Source: CAZKAP01 sp964552195
Lineage (GTDB): Bacteria; Bacteroidota; Bacteroidia; Flavobacteriales; Flavobacteriaceae
Length of the DNA: 64,000 bases
NCBI GenBank assembly: GCA_964552195.1
Contig: CAZKFM010000012.1
Location: 1 to 64,000, forward strand
Reading direction: 5' to 3'
A model generated the notes under the pieces. The model did no database searches, was not told the origin of the DNA, and saw nothing but the letters and a program-made list of their open reading frames with translations. Below, piece after piece: positions 25,136-34,750 of the stretch. Every line of letters starts with the position of its first letter. The first letter of the stretch is position 1. Position numbers and translations under genes: made by a program.

Positions 25136-25930
25136 TTAATTATTACAGACTGAGCGTGCGCTAAAGGTATCGGCAGCTTCTATGGCCTCGTTTCGCGACA
25201 GGCTTTCGTGAAAGAGCAGTAGCCGTTCGATGCCGTGAAAATCGGAGCGGGCGGATACCTCCAGGAGATAATAGCCCTCTTCGTCGAAGGTCACAAATAT
25301 TTCATGGGCGTCATTATCGGAAGTTACCGCCTGCCACTTAAAGGCATTGCTATTCCCACTCCTGTAGATCTTAAACCAGCCGTCTTTAGAGGATCCGTTC
25401 GGGTTGGGTTCCCTGCCCGAACCCGAAGGGTATACCCTGCTACTTCCCCCCGACTTTTGTCCGAAATAGTCGTCTGCATCGGGGAACCTGAGCCAGGAGT
25501 CATTGTGTTCCGTTCCGTTACTGCCCTTTCGGAACGAAGATCTCCACAAGAAGCCGTAAGTGCCGGTTCGTGTAATGTAGATTGGAAAAACCACGGTGCC
25601 AACGCCTGGGTTATTCATCTGTGGGCTACCCTCCCACTGCATATAACCCGAGCCTGAATAGCTTTTCAGGACCCAGCCTTCCGGAAAATCGTTGTTCTCG
25701 AACTCAATGGAAACTATGCCGCTATCTTCCGTGAAGTAGAAATCAACACCGGACGGACAGGACGTAGTTGCACCATCACCGGACTCATCCGGAGCTGCCA
25801 AATCGTTTACCGGTTCGTCATAGATAAAAGTCTCTTCGTTGGTTCCGCAACTCCATGCTGTACTCATAAGCAGAATGCAAACCAACTGGCCCCATACCGG
25901 CTTTCTTAGTCTGATAATCTTCATTTGCAT
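25136..25930 (-). CDS. Lipoprotein with a carbohydrate-binding-like beta-sandwich domain
   Basis: A lipoprotein signal ends at STAWSCGTN (Cys near residue 28). After an acidic, low-complexity spacer, residues about 58-250 form one beta-rich domain with the features GTEHNDSWLRFPDADDYFG, SSKDGWFKIYRSG, TSDNDAHEIFVTF and EVSARSDFHGIERLLLF. The same domain is the N-terminal part of the T9SS-tailed protein at 21562-23000, so the pair are paralogues in different export packages. A role in binding glycan at the cell surface is likely but not proven. The start may be Met 1 or Met 3. Confidence 0.75.
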   Translation of the reverse strand: MQMKIIRLRKPVWGQLVCILLMSTAWSCGTNEETFIYDEPVNDLAAPDESGDGATTSCPSGVDFYFTEDSGIVSIEFENNDFPEGWVLKSYSGSGYMQWEGSPQMNNPGVGTVVFPIYITRTGTYGFLWRSSFRKGSNGTEHNDSWLRFPDADDYFGQKSGGSSRVYPSGSGREPNPNGSSKDGWFKIYRSGNSNAFKWQAVTSDNDAHEIFVTFDEEGYYLLEVSARSDFHGIERLLLFHESLSRNEAIEAADTFSARSVCNN

Positions 25931-26096
25931 GGTGTTTTCAGTATCTGGCTGCGGTTAGCAAGCCAGCAGGTTTTCCCTATAACGACAAAGCTAACTGAAT
26001 AGTTTAAAACCTGCGTTCATGCAATGGCCAAATGGTCGTAACTTGCTGACTGGAGGCCTCTCTGGAGCCAATAATCGCCATTTAATATTGCTTGTC

Positions 26097-26915
26097 ATGC
26101 CACCCGCCCGAACTGAAGTTTCCGATATCCGCATCTACCCGGTTAAATCGACCCTGCCCTTCTTCAGGAATCAATCCAGGGTTACTGTGCTGGGACTGGA
26201 ATTCGATCGAAGGATCGTCCTGGTTGATTCAGACCGAGCTGTAATCACCGGTCGGTCAAACGTCAATCCCCTTAGGATACGAACTACTATTTCCGATAAG
26301 GGGCTTACAGTCCATCTGCCCGATGAACGCGCATTTACCTTTAAGCCGGAGAGCCATTTGGATCGGATAACAGAAATCCGGCACTTCGGCAAGTGGATAG
26401 CTGGATTTCCCATCAAACACGAGGTTAACATCGCTTTATCGGAGGTCTTAGGTGAGGAAACGCGACTCGTGTTCATGACCGATGCTGTGGCCAGACCGAT
26501 GAAGGAAAAGGATGGGGCACGGAACGACGAAAAGGTGAGCTATGCGGATAGTGCACCCGTTCACCTCATATCCGAGGCATCGTTGGACGACCTGAATACG
26601 CGATTAAAAGAACCGGTTACCATAGATCGGTTCCGGCCGAACATCATAGTGCGGGGTTGCGGTCCCTATGAGGAAGATGGATGGGAGCAAATCCGCATAA
26701 ACGATGCCCATTTCGCGGTAAGCGATAGCTGCAAACGCTGTGTTTTCACTACTCTGGACCCCATCACCCTGGAAAGGGATCCCGGGCAGGAGCCCCTATC
26801 CACTCTTTCTCGTTACCGGACTAATGAAAAAGGAGGAATTGCATTCGGTATCCATCTCATTCCCTTAAAGGAAGGCACCATTGGCAAGGGTGACTCCATT
26901 GATATCATAACTTAG
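26097..26915 (+). CDS. MOSC domain-containing protein (YcbX/mARC type)
   Basis: MOSC_N beta-barrel domain (VSDIRIYPVKS at residues 8-18, then GLEFDRRIVLVD) followed by the MOSC domain with ADSAPVHLISEASLDDL, RFRPNIIVRG and the conserved Cys-containing SDSCKRCVFTTLDP that holds molybdenum cofactor in this family. These are molybdoenzymes acting on N-hydroxylated or S-oxidised substrates. The C-terminal ferredoxin domain of YcbX is absent. ATG 26097 is chosen, since the sequence before it has no family match. Confidence 0.88.
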   Translation: MPPARTEVSDIRIYPVKSTLPFFRNQSRVTVLGLEFDRRIVLVDSDRAVITGRSNVNPLRIRTTISDKGLTVHLPDERAFTFKPESHLDRITEIRHFGKWIAGFPIKHEVNIALSEVLGEETRLVFMTDAVARPMKEKDGARNDEKVSYADSAPVHLISEASLDDLNTRLKEPVTIDRFRPNIIVRGCGPYEEDGWEQIRINDAHFAVSDSCKRCVFTTLDPITLERDPGQEPLSTLSRYRTNEKGGIAFGIHLIPLKEGTIGKGDSIDIIT

Positions 26916-26932
26916 GATGATACCCCAGGGTT

Positions 26933-29900
26933 CTATTTAATGTCTTTGAGGAGTTCGTCCACGGAGAGCTCCAGTTGCTGATCACGACCACGGGCGATGA
27001 TCCTGGGATCATTCTTTACCAGAATCTGTGGCTCTGTCTGATTATTCTCCATCCATTCTCCCGCTTTATTTCGAGCACTAACAGGAACTACTCCCCAACG
27101 GCCTCCATCGGGAAGGCTTTCCCACCCTGCGAAACTGCAAGTGCCTGGAACGGGCATACCTACTGTTTTTCCGATCGCCAGATCGGTATAGCCACTGGCG
27201 AAACAATGGCCATCACTATACATGGCCTCGTTAAACATTGCCAGGGTAGGCTTAGTCCAGCGCGATGTGGGCTCACCTCCTACTTTTCGGGTCTCCGTTT
27301 CATAGGAAATGAATGGCTCCCCAGTGAAGAACATAGCCAGGTCAGCTACCAGGTCTCCGCCTCCATTGAATCGGGCATCAATGATCACCGCTTCCTTGTC
27401 TTCATACTTACCAAGCATCTTTTCATAGATATTGCGATAGGGTTCGTCACTCATGCCCGGGATATGCACATAACCTAGCTTCCCATGGCTTCGACGTTCC
27501 ACTTCTTCCTCATTTTTCTTTACCCATCGCTTGTATAACAAACGATTTTCATCATTCAGGCCAATGGGTTTGACGGTAAGCTGCTTATCGGCCTTTCCTT
27601 TTTTACGGATATCCAGAAGTACAAACTGCCCCTCCAGTCGGTTCAGGTAAGCGGCCACATCGCGATCCTCGTCTATGGGCGTGTCGTTTACCGCCCGAAT
27701 AACGTCTCCCGGTTCCAGGTCGAAGCCTGCTTTATCCAGTGGTCCGTCCTCCAGGACCTCGGCTATGCGTATACCCGGTCCCCTGTGATCATAATCCATC
27801 AAAACACCCAGGCTGGCCGTAGCATCACCGTTGGTTATACTTCCGCTGTAGCGAGCGCCCGCATGGCTCACATTGAGCTCTCCCAGGAGTTCAGAGATCA
27901 TCTCAGCAAACTCGTAGGAATTACCGATATGTGGGAGGTATTTGGCATATGCCTTTCTCAGCGCATCCCAGTTCTGTCCGTGAAAATCCGAAGTATAGAA
28001 AATATTTTCAGTCCTTAAAACTATATGATCGAACATATGCCTGCGTTCCGCCTCCTGATCCAGCATCATTTCCGATTTCAGCGCCACAGGCTTGGCCTGC
28101 CTGGCCTTCAAATCGGCTTTCATCATCTTGCCATCTCCAAGAATGTAGAGGTTCTCGTTTTTAGCGTCCCATTGTATGCTGGCGCTCCGGCTTCCCAGTG
28201 CAATGATCTTCTGCGTCTTCCTGCTCCTGAGTTCGGTTTCCCACAGATCGTACCCTTTCTCGAAAGCAGCCAGATAATACAGCTTCTCCCCGTCCCCGGA
28301 TAGTACGGCATCTCCTAAGCGGGAGGAATGTATGGTCAGTCTTGCCTTTCGTTCGGTGAGACCATTCCAGTCCATGACTACATCCGAGATCTCGCTTTCT
28401 GTTTCCTTTTTATCCTTTTTCTTATTATCATCTTCAGACTTCTTCTCCTCTTTATCCAGCATTTCCAACAACTCAAATTCCTCCTTAGACAAACGGTACT
28501 TGTCCCATGCCTTCTGGGTGAGAAACATAGCATACACGTCCGATTCGGTTCGCCCGCTGGTCGCGTAACTCTTCAGACCATTGCGGTTGCTGAACCATAA
28601 CAGTTGTTCGCCTTTGCCCGTCCATTGGGGCCGGTAATCCCGATATCCACTTTGGGTCAGGTTCTTTCGGATTTTCCCATCCCTGGAAATGAGCAATACT
28701 TCCTGATTACTCAGGGTTTTGTCCCAGCCCACAGCCAGCCACTTACTGTCCGGGCTCCAGGCGAAATACTGATCGCCATCACGCATGTGGAATAATTCTT
28801 CCGGTGTCAGGAGCGTTACGTTATTACCGCTCTTCAATTCCCTTACCTTGAGAATTCTCCTGTCCTCGATCCATGCGACCCGGCTTCCATCTGGAGAAAA
28901 GCGCACCAAATAATTGTCCTTTTCACCGGAAATGAATTCGGTTTCCTCCAGCAGAGTCGAGGCGAAAAAATAAGGCTCCCCGGATTGTTTTTTCCGGGTC
29001 TGATAAATGATCCATTTCCCGTTTGTTTCCCGAGCGTACGTGAGGGCTTTGCCGTCGTGAGTGAAACGAAGAAAACGCTCCTGCTCGGGGGTGCTCGTAA
29101 TCCTCTTGGTAAGACCGTTGTCTACCGCAGTAACGAAAACCTCTCCGCGGGCGATAAACGCGATTTCCTTTCCATTAGGAGAAACCTGCATTTCCGTTAC
29201 CCCATCAGAAATGGAAACTACCCTTTCGGTATTCTCTGCAAAATCCGTCCGGACAGTTAATTCCACCTTACGGGGCTCCCCGCCCACCTGCATCGTGTAA
29301 AGCTGTCCATCAAAGCTGAAAGCCATCAGTTCACCTGCCATGCTCAGGTATCGAACCGGGTGCGTATTAAATTGGGTAACCTGTTTGGAACTGCCGGGGG
29401 ACTCAAGATCCATTTCGTGCACATTAAAGCTTCCGCTCTCCTCACTGAGGTAGAACATGCGGTTCCCATTGCTGGAGAATACCGGATTTCTATCCTCCCC
29501 TTCAAATCGGGTCAGCATGGTATGCTCCCCGATACGGGGGTCGTACTTCCATATGTCCCTGGCAATGGAGCTCTTGTGGTGTTTTCTGAATTCATTTTCC
29601 CCACCCTTTTTATCGTGGTACAGCATAATATTGCCCTCAGGATTGTACTGTACATCCTCAGCCGGTACCGTGAGTACCTGGCTCACTCTTCCGCCCTTTC
29701 TGGGTACCTGATAGAGTTCAGGCTGGCTGCGGGTAGGGTATTGGCGGTGGCTTGCGGCATCCTGCCGGACCCCTCCGAAAACAATTTGCTGATCGTCCGG
29801 ACTAAACGTATAGGGAACTTCGTCATTGCTGTGATAGGTGAGTCGCCTGGCCTCTCCACCCAGTGCAGGAATGATAAACAGGTCGAAATTTCCGTAGCGG

Positions 29901-30147
29901 TCCGAGGCAAACGCAATATACTGGCCGTCCCTGCTCCAGACTGCCTTGTAGTCGTGCGCCTTGTGAAAGGTTACCTGCCGGGCCTCCCCTCCATTCACTG
30001 AAACTGTATAAATATTACCCTTGTACGTGAAGGCAATGGTCTGACCATTAGGAGAGATGGCGGGGTACCGCACCCAACCGGGATTTACCTGAGCGATCGA
30101 TAAACCGCAGCATGCGGCCAAAAAGTAAAAGGAATACGTTTCTCATC
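26933..30147 (-). CDS. Tricorn-type S41 peptidase, exported; signal peptide separated by a one-base frame break
   Basis: From 30121 to the stop this is one frame of about 1060 residues. It opens with PD40/WD40-like beta-propeller repeats (WVRYPAISPNGQTIAFTYKG and many like it), followed by a tricorn core, a PDZ domain (GPGIRIAEVLEDGPLDKAG) and the S41 catalytic domain with ARFNGGGD and the nucleophile Ser in AMYSDGHCF. Without an upstream piece it lacks a proper start. An ATG at 30145-30147 opens a perfect signal peptide (MRNVFLLL, then LAACCGLSIAQ) if one T is added to the T6 run complementary to 30120-30125. Its likely role is breakdown of peptides in the periplasm. Confidence 0.85.
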
Positions 30148-30226
30148 GGGAAGCTATAGATTCAACCCGCCAATATACGTATTCATCTCCCTTATCCGTA
30201 TAGAAAAATGAACCGCCCCTCTGAGT

Positions 30227-30718
30227 CTATAGATACGTCCCGAATCTCTCGAAATGGCAGGTATAGCCGTTGGGGTTTTTGACCAGATAATCCTGATGAT
30301 AATCCTCGGCCGGCCAGAATCGGGTATAGGGTTCCAGCGTGGTGACAACCGGGCGATCCCAACGACCCGAATCATTGACCAGCGCAATGACCTCCTCGGC
30401 AATGCGCTTTTCTTCCTCATTCTGAAAGAATATAGCCGAACGGTAGCTGGATCCGATATCGTTTCCCTGCCGATCGAGGGTAGTGGGATCGTGAACTCTA
30501 AAGAAATAATCGAGGATTTCCCGTAAGCTTGTTTCCGCCGGGTCATAAGTGAGTTCAATGCCCTCGGCGTGACCGGGATGATTGCGATAGGTAGGATTTT
30601 CATTCCGACCACCGATATAGCCTACCTCGGTGTCGACTATGCCGGGCCTTACCCGGAAAAGATCTTCCATTCCCCAAAAACAGCCTCCGGCTACGTATGC
30701 TTTAGTATCGTTATTCAT
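30227..30718 (-). CDS. msrA: Peptide-methionine (S)-S-oxide reductase
   Basis: Repairs oxidised methionine in proteins. The catalytic motif GGCFWG places the nucleophilic Cys at residue 13; GYIGGRNENPTYRNHPGHAEGIEL (in pieces) and DPTTLDRQGNDIGSSYRSAIF are standard MsrA blocks. A second Cys near the C-terminus (GYTCHFERFG) may resolve the sulfenate. Length 163 and no signal peptide suggest a cytoplasmic enzyme. It lies upstream of the tricorn-type gene on the same strand, with 79 bp between them. Confidence 0.95.
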   Translation of the reverse strand: MNNDTKAYVAGGCFWGMEDLFRVRPGIVDTEVGYIGGRNENPTYRNHPGHAEGIELTYDPAETSLREILDYFFRVHDPTTLDRQGNDIGSSYRSAIFFQNEEEKRIAEEVIALVNDSGRWDRPVVTTLEPYTRFWPAEDYHQDYLVKNPNGYTCHFERFGTYL

Positions 30719-30817
30719 CTTTTGTTGGCCTGCTTAAACGTTTACCGTTAGGAATACTACAGAATTCCCGGAAGATTGGTCGCAATTAGGAACGTCAATT
30801 TACATGCCAAAACAAAA

Positions 30818-30839
30818 CCCGGCAAGTTTCCTTGCCGGG
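30818..30839 (-). terminator. Rho-independent terminator after the small membrane protein gene
   Basis: Perfect 9-bp stem CCCGGCAAG (30818-30826) / CTTGCCGGG (30831-30839), 4-base loop. It lies 24 bp past the stop of the minus-strand gene at 30864, with a T-rich tail on that strand. Confidence 0.85.
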
Positions 30840-30863
30840 CCATTTTTATGAGATTGAAAGATT

Positions 30864-31286
30864 CTACGAATGTTCCTTTCCCAGCACTCCGCCGACGACG
30901 CCGCCAACCAGACCGGAAATGACTGCATTTACCGGGATATCAACCAGTGCGGCCGTCATGTTCATTACGTTTGTCGATCCCAGGCCAATGAGGTTGTACG
31001 AGGCCGCAATCAGCAAACCCAACACAAAGCCTACTACTGCCCCCGTGCCAAAGCCACCTATACGGGCATAAGCGCCATAGAGTATGGCAAAGAAAAACCC
31101 GTAAGTAACATTTCCAGCGACCATCGCTATGTAGTTGAAATCAGATTCGACTTTCATTACACCTGTAGCCGATCCTGCGTTTTCGGAGTAGAAGTCAGCC
31201 AGTACCATTCCGTAAACAAGCCAGCCCAGTACAAATGCAACAGCACTTCCCAGGATGCCGGCGAGAATAATCTTTCCCGTGTTCAT
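30864..31286 (-). CDS. Four-helix glycine-rich membrane protein
   Basis: The 140 residues contain four hydrophobic helices (about 5-26, 52-74, 78-100, 108-134) rich in Gly and Ala. The first begins right at the N-terminus after MNTGKI. It resembles small DUF1761-type membrane proteins, but I would not insist on that. It is flanked by its own terminator and stands alone, so it is probably a single-gene unit. Confidence 0.65.
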   Translation of the reverse strand: MNTGKIILAGILGSAVAFVLGWLVYGMVLADFYSENAGSATGVMKVESDFNYIAMVAGNVTYGFFFAILYGAYARIGGFGTGAVVGFVLGLLIAASYNLIGLGSTNVMNMTAALVDIPVNAVISGLVGGVVGGVLGKEHS

Positions 31287-31401
31287 AAACTTTTATTTAA
31301 TGGTTTGTGTAGCCTTAAGGTAGTAAAATCAGACACTTAATAAAAAAGAGAGGGCCAGCTTTTTCATTCACCAAAGAGACCTGTACCAGAATCGATGAAG
31401 A

Positions 31402-32190
31402 TCAGCTGAATCCGATGCCATCCCTGAGCAAGCGATCGTAGACCTCATGATCGATACTGTAGAGATAAGGGGCCTTATTGGCCGCCCCGGTCATGCGTTT
31501 CTCATGTCGAACAAGGACACCGAGTTTGAGCATCTTGCGCTGGAAATTTCCCCTGTCAAGTGATTTGCCGAGTATCGCTTCGTACAGGGATTGAAGCTCG
31601 CTCATCGTAAACCGCTCAGCCAAAAGAGATCGTCCGACCGGCAAATAATTCATGCGGGTCTGGATAAACCTGAGCGCTTGCCGTACAATTAATTCGTGAT
31701 CCAATACGAGTTGGGGTAATTCATCGAATGCTATCCAGCGGCATTCTGCACTGAGAGAATCGGGTTTGGGATTGACCCTCTCGGCTTCTACCAGCGCGAC
31801 ATAGGCGGTGGAAATAAATCGCTGATTGAGCCAGGCTTTCAGGGCAGGTACCTGGTCCTTTGGCCATTGTTTCAGTAATTGTTCGAATACCTGCCTGCTC
31901 AAAGCGTTACTTCCCCACCCCCTGTCAAGTGAAGCGAAGGTCTGAAACTGTTGCAAGAAAATATCACCTACTCCGGTGCGTTCATCGAGGATCTCGGAAG
32001 CGACCTCATCCATTTCCCGATCCCTGGGTAGGAACCCACCAGGAAGTGCCCAAGCACGGGTGTTCTTATAGCGCAAGAGCAAAACCTGCAGGTTCTGATC
32101 GTGATATCCAAATACGACGCAGTCCATGGAAACACCTGGCATAAACCCATTCATTCTATTTAAAAAATTGCGGTGGTATTCCTCGGTCAT
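31402..32190 (-). CDS. Nudix-type transcriptional regulator (NrtR/AraR-like)
   Basis: The N-terminal Nudix fold (about residues 15-150) has a degenerate Nudix box: GGFLPRDREMDEVASEILDE, where the REuxEE core reads SEILDE, losing the first Arg and a metal Glu. Loss of hydrolase residues is usual in Nudix proteins that act as sugar-responsive repressors. Residues about 175-262 form the winged-helix DNA-binding domain (RFTMSELQSLYEAILGK, NFQRKMLKLGVL). It is divergent from the GH3 beta-glucosidase with a 13-bp palindrome between them, so it probably controls beta-glucan use and its own gene. Confidence 0.85.
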   Translation of the reverse strand: MTEEYHRNFLNRMNGFMPGVSMDCVVFGYHDQNLQVLLLRYKNTRAWALPGGFLPRDREMDEVASEILDERTGVGDIFLQQFQTFASLDRGWGSNALSRQVFEQLLKQWPKDQVPALKAWLNQRFISTAYVALVEAERVNPKPDSLSAECRWIAFDELPQLVLDHELIVRQALRFIQTRMNYLPVGRSLLAERFTMSELQSLYEAILGKSLDRGNFQRKMLKLGVLVRHEKRMTGAANKAPYLYSIDHEVYDRLLRDGIGFS

Positions 32191-32209
32191 TTCAGGTGAT
32201 TTTTTATTT

Positions 32210-32222
32210 TGTCATTATGACA
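32210..32222. promoter_or_regulatory. Palindromic operator candidate TGTCATTATGACA
   Basis: A perfect inverted repeat, TGTCAT-T-ATGACA, in the 79-bp space between the Nudix-type regulator and GH3 start codons. It lies 20 bp from the regulator start and 48 bp from the GH3 start, so one bound dimer could block both promoters. Symmetry and place match Nudix-family regulator sites in general; the exact site for this protein is not known to me. Confidence 0.65.
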
Positions 32223-32269
32223 TTTTAATTTTAATTTTAAGGGTGAAATGCAACGAATAAATGCTACTC

Positions 32270-34627
32270 ATGCGAAAACTACTCCTTTTGTTCTCTCTGT
32301 TACTGCTTACTTTTGCCTGCCGACGCAATAGCGAAGCACCTATGGATTTGAACAATAATGGTTCCATTGAACCGTACGAAAATACTGATCTTAGCCCAGA
32401 TGAACGGGTAGATGATATCCTGGCCCGCCTCAGCGTGGAGGACAAAATTAACCTGGTAGTCGGCGTGGGATTTACCATACCCGGACGCTTCGAGACCATA
32501 CAGGAACTCCGTGTGCCGGGAGCAGTAGGCGGTACCTATTCCTATGACACCCTTGGTATCAGAGGAATGTTGACTACAGACGGACCCGCAGGTGTTCGGA
32601 TCCTTCCTCTGGAAGGGGTGGACCCCTATTACTGTACGGCCTTCCCCATAGCCTCCCTGGTTTCATCCACCTGGGACACGGAACTGGCCCGCGAAGTGGG
32701 TAGAGCCATGGGGAACGAAGTGCGGGAATATGGAATGGATATACTACTCGCCCCGGCCTTAAATATTCACCGGGATCCCAGGGCCGGAAGAAATTTCGAA
32801 TACTACTCCGAGGACCCACTACTCTCAGGTAAAATGGCGGCAGCATTTGTAAACGGGGTTCAGTCGGTGGGCGTAGGCACCTCGATCAAGCACTACGCAG
32901 TGAACAATCAGGAAACCAACCGCATGTCCCTCGATGTTCAGGTCAGTGAGAGGGCGCTGCGGGAAATCTACCTCAAGGGGTTCGAGTTGGCCGTAAAGGA
33001 AGGCAAGCCCTGGACGGTAATGAGTTCGTACAATGAGATTAACGGCACTACTGCATCCCAGAATGAAGAACTCCTGGAAACGGTTTTGCGGACGGAATGG
33101 GGGTTCGATGGACTCGTCATGACGGATTGGTTCGCTGGGCTCGATCCGGTAGCACAAATGAAGGCCGGGAACGACCTGCTGATGCCGGGTACTCCCCAGC
33201 AGCGTGAAGCACTCCGGCAGGCTCACGCCACGGGCAAGCTGGACGAGGATATCCTGAATCGCAACGCCCGGAGAATACTCAAGGTGTTGTTGAAGACGCC
33301 GACTTTTAACCGTTACGAATACTCCAACAAGCCGCTGCTGGAGAAGCACGCTAAGTTGGCCCGTCGAGTTGCCGCCGAGGGTGCGGTATTGCTCAAAAAC
33401 GACGGGGTACTGCCGGTGGAGGCGAATGGATTAACAGTCGCGGCCTTCGGCATTGGCTCTTATGAGTTCATTGCCGGAGGCACCGGAAGCGGTGATGTCG
33501 TCGAAGCCTACACCGTATCACTGGTCGAAGGATTGGATCTAGCAGGTTTAGCCATCGACAGTGCTTTAGAGTCCTCCTATCAGGCATTTATCGAAAGTGA
33601 AAAGGCCAAACGACCCGAGGAGGATGCCTTCAACTTTTTACCCCCTGAACCGATGCCCGAAATGCCTATAGAGGTTTCCGAGATCAAAGCAGCCGCCGAT
33701 AACAGTGATATCGCTTTCATTACTTTGGGAAGGATCTCGGGTGAATTCCAGGACCGACCCCTAGAGGGCGACTATTTGCTCACGGAGACAGAATTGGAAA
33801 TGATTCGGAAAGTTTCCGAGGTATTTCATGCTCAGGATAAAAAGGTAATCATGATCCTGAATGTCGGTAATGTGGTCGAGGTGGAATCCTGGAAGGAGCA
33901 GGTAGACGCCATACTCCTACCCTGGCAGGGCGGACAGGAAGCCGGTAATGCCGTGGTCGATGTGCTCACAGGTAAAATAAACCCATCCGGCAAGCTGCCG
34001 ACCACCTTCCCGCTTCGATATGAGGACGTGCCGAGTTCGGATAACTTCCCGGGTGAGGAATATGGAGTGCCGGTATCCACCGTTGGTGCATTTCCAACCC
34101 AGCCGGCCCGAGTGGTTTACGAAGAAGGCATCTACGTCGGATACCGTTATTACACCAGCTTTGACAAAAAGGTCTCGTACCCGTTTGGGTTTGGTCTGTC
34201 TTACACCAACTTTGAATACGAAAATTTGCAGGTAGAGTCCGATAAAGGTGTGATCAAAGTGTCTTGCTCTGTACGGAATACGGGTGACTACGCCGGTAAA
34301 GAATCGGTTCAGGTTTACATTAGTGCTCCGGGCAATTCCCTGGAAATGCCGGCTATGGAACTGCGTTCGTTCGGAAAGACTTCACTGCTGGAACCCGGAG
34401 AGGAAGAGGTCCTTAAGTTCACTATACGGCCATCCGACTATGCCTCCTTCGATACGGAACGCTCCTCATGGATACTGGAAGCCGGCACCTACGGAGTTCG
34501 TATAGGAGCATCCAGCGAAGATATCCGGTTGACCAGTTCCTTCGAACTGGAGGATGAAATGCTAATCGAAAAACTCAGTCACGCCCTGACACCAGAGAAA
34601 ACAATAGACGAATTATCCAAGAAATAA
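32270..34627 (+). CDS. Glycoside hydrolase family 3 beta-glucosidase lipoprotein
   Basis: Outer-membrane or periplasmic lipoprotein (LLLTFACRR, Cys 17). The GH3 N-terminal barrel shows TDGPAGVR at residues 103-110, KHYAVNNQE at 208-216 and the nucleophile Asp 286 in GLVMTDWFAG. The GH3 C-terminal sandwich and a fibronectin-III-like domain (YPFGFGLSYTNFEY onward) follow. It probably releases glucose from beta-1,3- or beta-1,4-gluco-oligosaccharides. ATG 32270 is preferred over 32261, which only adds three residues. With the adjacent GH16 it makes a small beta-glucan cluster. Confidence 0.92.
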   Translation: MRKLLLLFSLLLLTFACRRNSEAPMDLNNNGSIEPYENTDLSPDERVDDILARLSVEDKINLVVGVGFTIPGRFETIQELRVPGAVGGTYSYDTLGIRGMLTTDGPAGVRILPLEGVDPYYCTAFPIASLVSSTWDTELAREVGRAMGNEVREYGMDILLAPALNIHRDPRAGRNFEYYSEDPLLSGKMAAAFVNGVQSVGVGTSIKHYAVNNQETNRMSLDVQVSERALREIYLKGFELAVKEGKPWTVMSSYNEINGTTASQNEELLETVLRTEWGFDGLVMTDWFAGLDPVAQMKAGNDLLMPGTPQQREALRQAHATGKLDEDILNRNARRILKVLLKTPTFNRYEYSNKPLLEKHAKLARRVAAEGAVLLKNDGVLPVEANGLTVAAFGIGSYEFIAGGTGSGDVVEAYTVSLVEGLDLAGLAIDSALESSYQAFIESEKAKRPEEDAFNFLPPEPMPEMPIEVSEIKAAADNSDIAFITLGRISGEFQDRPLEGDYLLTETELEMIRKVSEVFHAQDKKVIMILNVGNVVEVESWKEQVDAILLPWQGGQEAGNAVVDVLTGKINPSGKLPTTFPLRYEDVPSSDNFPGEEYGVPVSTVGAFPTQPARVVYEEGIYVGYRYYTSFDKKVSYPFGFGLSYTNFEYENLQVESDKGVIKVSCSVRNTGDYAGKESVQVYISAPGNSLEMPAMELRSFGKTSLLEPGEEEVLKFTIRPSDYASFDTERSSWILEAGTYGVRIGASSEDIRLTSSFELEDEMLIEKLSHALTPEKTIDELSKK

Positions 34628-34645
34628 CTCTTTCCTTTTATGCGT

Positions 34646-34662
34646 AAACCCGATAAGGGTTT
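34646..34662 (+). terminator. Rho-independent terminator of the GH3 gene
   Basis: Short stem AAACCC (34646-34651) / GGGTTT (34657-34662), loop GATAA, followed by TT and a C. It begins 18 bp past the GH3 stop. The stem is short, so strength is uncertain. Confidence 0.6.
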
Positions 34663-34692
34663 TTCTAACTGGCCTCTAAAGGGCCAAAACAG

Positions 34693-34735
34693 GAGCCCCG
34701 CTCACCGACTGGCATCATGGTATAGAGCGGGGCTC
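34693..34735 (-). terminator. Long-loop inverted repeat, probable terminator of the GH16 gene
   Basis: Perfect 11-bp arms GAGCCCCGCTC (34693-34703) and GAGCGGGGCTC (34725-34735) with a 21-base loop. It lies 15 bp past the stop of the minus-strand GH16 gene, with a T-rich stretch after it on that strand. Confidence 0.65.
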
Positions 34736-34750
34736 TTATATTGTCCTGTT

